In this document: positions 13,206 through 13,792 of the stretch, piece after piece | Layout of the letters: each line of letters begins with the position of its first letter | Numbering within the stretch: position 1 is the first letter of the stretch | NCBI GenBank assembly: GCA_036388555.1 | Contig: DASVRP010000006.1 | Coordinates: forward strand, 1 to 13,792 | DNA from: UBA4665 sp036388555 | GTDB taxonomy: Bacteria > Patescibacteriota > Saccharimonadia > Saccharimonadales > UBA4665 | DNA: 13,792 nt | Direction of reading: 5' to 3' | Position numbers and translations under genes: made by a program | The notes under the pieces: generated by a model | The model's input: only the letters and a program-made list of their open reading frames with translations | What the model was told of the DNA's origin: nothing | Database searches by the model: none

Positions 13206-13558
13206 CTAAGGTTCGGTAAACCTAGCAACAAATGCCCTCGTACTGTACAGATCTGGCTGCTGTTGGTATAAATCAAAATGATCGGTAGGTGTGACGATAA
13301 CAGTCAATTGCGCGCTGTTTGCTAAAAGACTTCATCCGACATTAAGACTCGTCAATAAGCCCTTGATGTCGCTATTTTTTCCTACGTCATCATAGTCGAA
13401 CTTCGATACATCCAAGATAGTAGACTGCACGGCTGACTTTTGGCTGCTCTTCCCCTGTTCAACAACCCCGTGACCGCTGCGAGCGTTTCAGACGGATCAT
13501 CAGAAGAAATGACTTTCAGTGGCGCATCAAAGTTAGGTGCGTGATACGGATATTTCAT
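13206..13558 (-). pseudogene. Broken gene: one frameshift and one in-frame TGA, product unknown
   Basis: ATG at 13558 opens a frame starting MKYPYHAPNFDAPLKVISSD that loses phase near residue 30. Adding one base in the C4 run at 13466-13469 (or that at 13452-13455) continues it to VEQGKSSQKSAVQSTILDV and on through ILDVSKFDYDDVGKNSDIKG to LLTSLNVG, then a TGA at 13334-13332. In the same frame, after the TGA, coding-like sequence continues for 41 residues (AQLTVIVTPTDHFDLY ... ARFTEP) to TAG at 13208-13206. The restored product would be about 117 residues. I recognise no family. The near-consensus promoter in front and protein-like composition on both sides of each lesion argue that this was a real gene, recently damaged, or that the frameshift is a sequencing error in a homopolymer. 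Confidence 0.55.
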
Positions 13559-13566
13559 CTTTAACT

Positions 13567-13595
13567 ATTATAACAGATTGACTGAATAATGTAAA
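13567..13595 (-). promoter_or_regulatory. Near-consensus extended -10 promoter of the broken gene
   Basis: On the minus strand TTTACA (13595-13590), 17-nt spacer, TATAAT (13572-13567) preceded by TGT, an extended -10. The -10 ends 8 nt before the ATG at 13558 with no SD. It is one of the best promoters in the window although the gene it serves is broken. Confidence 0.65.
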
Positions 13596-13695
13596 CGCTT
13601 ACTAAGCTTATCGTGATAATACTCCTTCAGTCGACTCGGTTTTTTGTACCTACATTTAACTAGTTTCAAAACTCACAGCCCATACCACAAAAAAC
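13596..13695. other. Intergenic, no gene seen
   Basis: This AT-rich stretch between two divergent starts contains AGTCGACT (8-bp palindrome) and short T and A runs. I see no ORF or convincing promoter for the plus-strand gene at 13738. Confidence 0.3.
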
Positions 13696-13737
13696 GGGTA
13701 GCATACCTTTGCGCTTAAACAAGAGGAGGTGCTACCC
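13696..13737 (+). promoter_or_regulatory. Hairpin enclosing the ribosome binding site of the right-edge gene
   Basis: GGGTAGCA (13696-13703) and TGCTACCC (13730-13737) pair perfectly, with CC/GG extending the stem past a 2-nt bulge. The SD GAGGAGG (13723-13729) is in the loop and upper stem, and the ATG follows the stem directly. Folding would hide the ribosome site. On the minus strand the same stem is followed by GTTTTTTG, so it could instead act as a terminator for transcripts arriving from the right. Confidence 0.55.
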
Positions 13738-13792
13738 ATGAAACATGCTACGTTCTTTTTAACTGCGGCACAATATGCCTGGCTTGCCCAGG
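13738..13792 (+). CDS. Unidentified protein, N-terminal fragment (runs off right edge)
   Basis: ATG at 13738 follows GGAGG by 8 nt and stays open for 18 codons to the edge, starting MKHATFFLTAAQYAWLAQ. There is too little sequence to name a family. A mobile-element gene is possible given the upstream inverted repeat, but nothing visible proves it. Confidence 0.45.
   Translation, partial: MKHATFFLTAAQYAWLAQ

Noticed and set aside
13206..13334. In-frame TGA in the broken gene read as glycine, as in some CPR lineages
   Set aside because: The signal peptidase gene (TGA at 3948-3946) and the ABC ATPase gene (TGA at 12222-12220) end at TGA with the next gene or a promoter placed as expected, so TGA is a stop here.
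1..13792. CRISPR array, tRNA, rRNA or insertion sequence
   Set aside because: I saw no regularly spaced repeats, no RNA-gene motifs, and no transposase motif or element with both ends in the window.

Overview
The window carries about a dozen complete protein genes, two edge-cut genes and one broken gene. The organism is probably a Patescibacteria/CPR bacterium, most likely Saccharibacteria-like. This is inference from several points: small exported cell-surface proteins, a SipW/TasA-like export pair, a secreted protein ending in a C...KNQGDCVSYV module that I associate with that group, and mixed leaderless and Shine-Dalgarno (SD) starts. No rRNA, tRNA or marker gene is present to prove it. 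Most of the DNA looks moderately GC-rich. The stretch from about 1100 to 2680 is clearly AT-richer.

Left (1-2487): an edge-cut minus-strand gene whose start codon lies in a perfect 10-bp inverted repeat; a possible 28-codon ORF; an HD-domain phosphohydrolase; and an AT-rich Fic protein whose near-consensus promoter is overlaid by a perfect 10-bp inverted repeat. Centre-left (2684-7307): a plus-strand SPFH/prohibitin-like membrane protein, a small anchored protein, and an export cluster on the minus strand. That cluster holds a CalY/TasA-like protein and, 15 nt downstream, a SipW-type signal peptidase. The peptidase has a third membrane segment followed by a sequence nearly copying the N-terminus of the CalY-like protein, then a repetitive helical tail. 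Upstream is a secreted beta-sandwich/Fn3 protein with its own promoter and terminator.

Centre-right (7412-10439): a DUF218-like protein, then divergently an OmpR-type response regulator overlapping its histidine kinase, then an anchored fasciclin protein. The regulator gene and the fasciclin gene share a 17-bp upstream motif (16/17 identical, an 11-bp direct repeat of TTTAC). This suggests autoregulation plus control of the fasciclin gene.

Right (10441-13792): a secreted GH25-like hydrolase, a two-gene ABC exporter, a decayed gene behind a near-consensus promoter, and the first 18 codons of an unidentified plus-strand gene whose ribosome binding site lies in a hairpin.

Six minus-strand starts (1042, 3881, 7945, 11391, 13137, 13558) lack an SD and sit 6-8 nt after a -10-like hexamer, which suggests leaderless transcripts. 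Genes with clear SDs are interspersed. There is no CRISPR array, recognisable insertion sequence, tRNA or rRNA.
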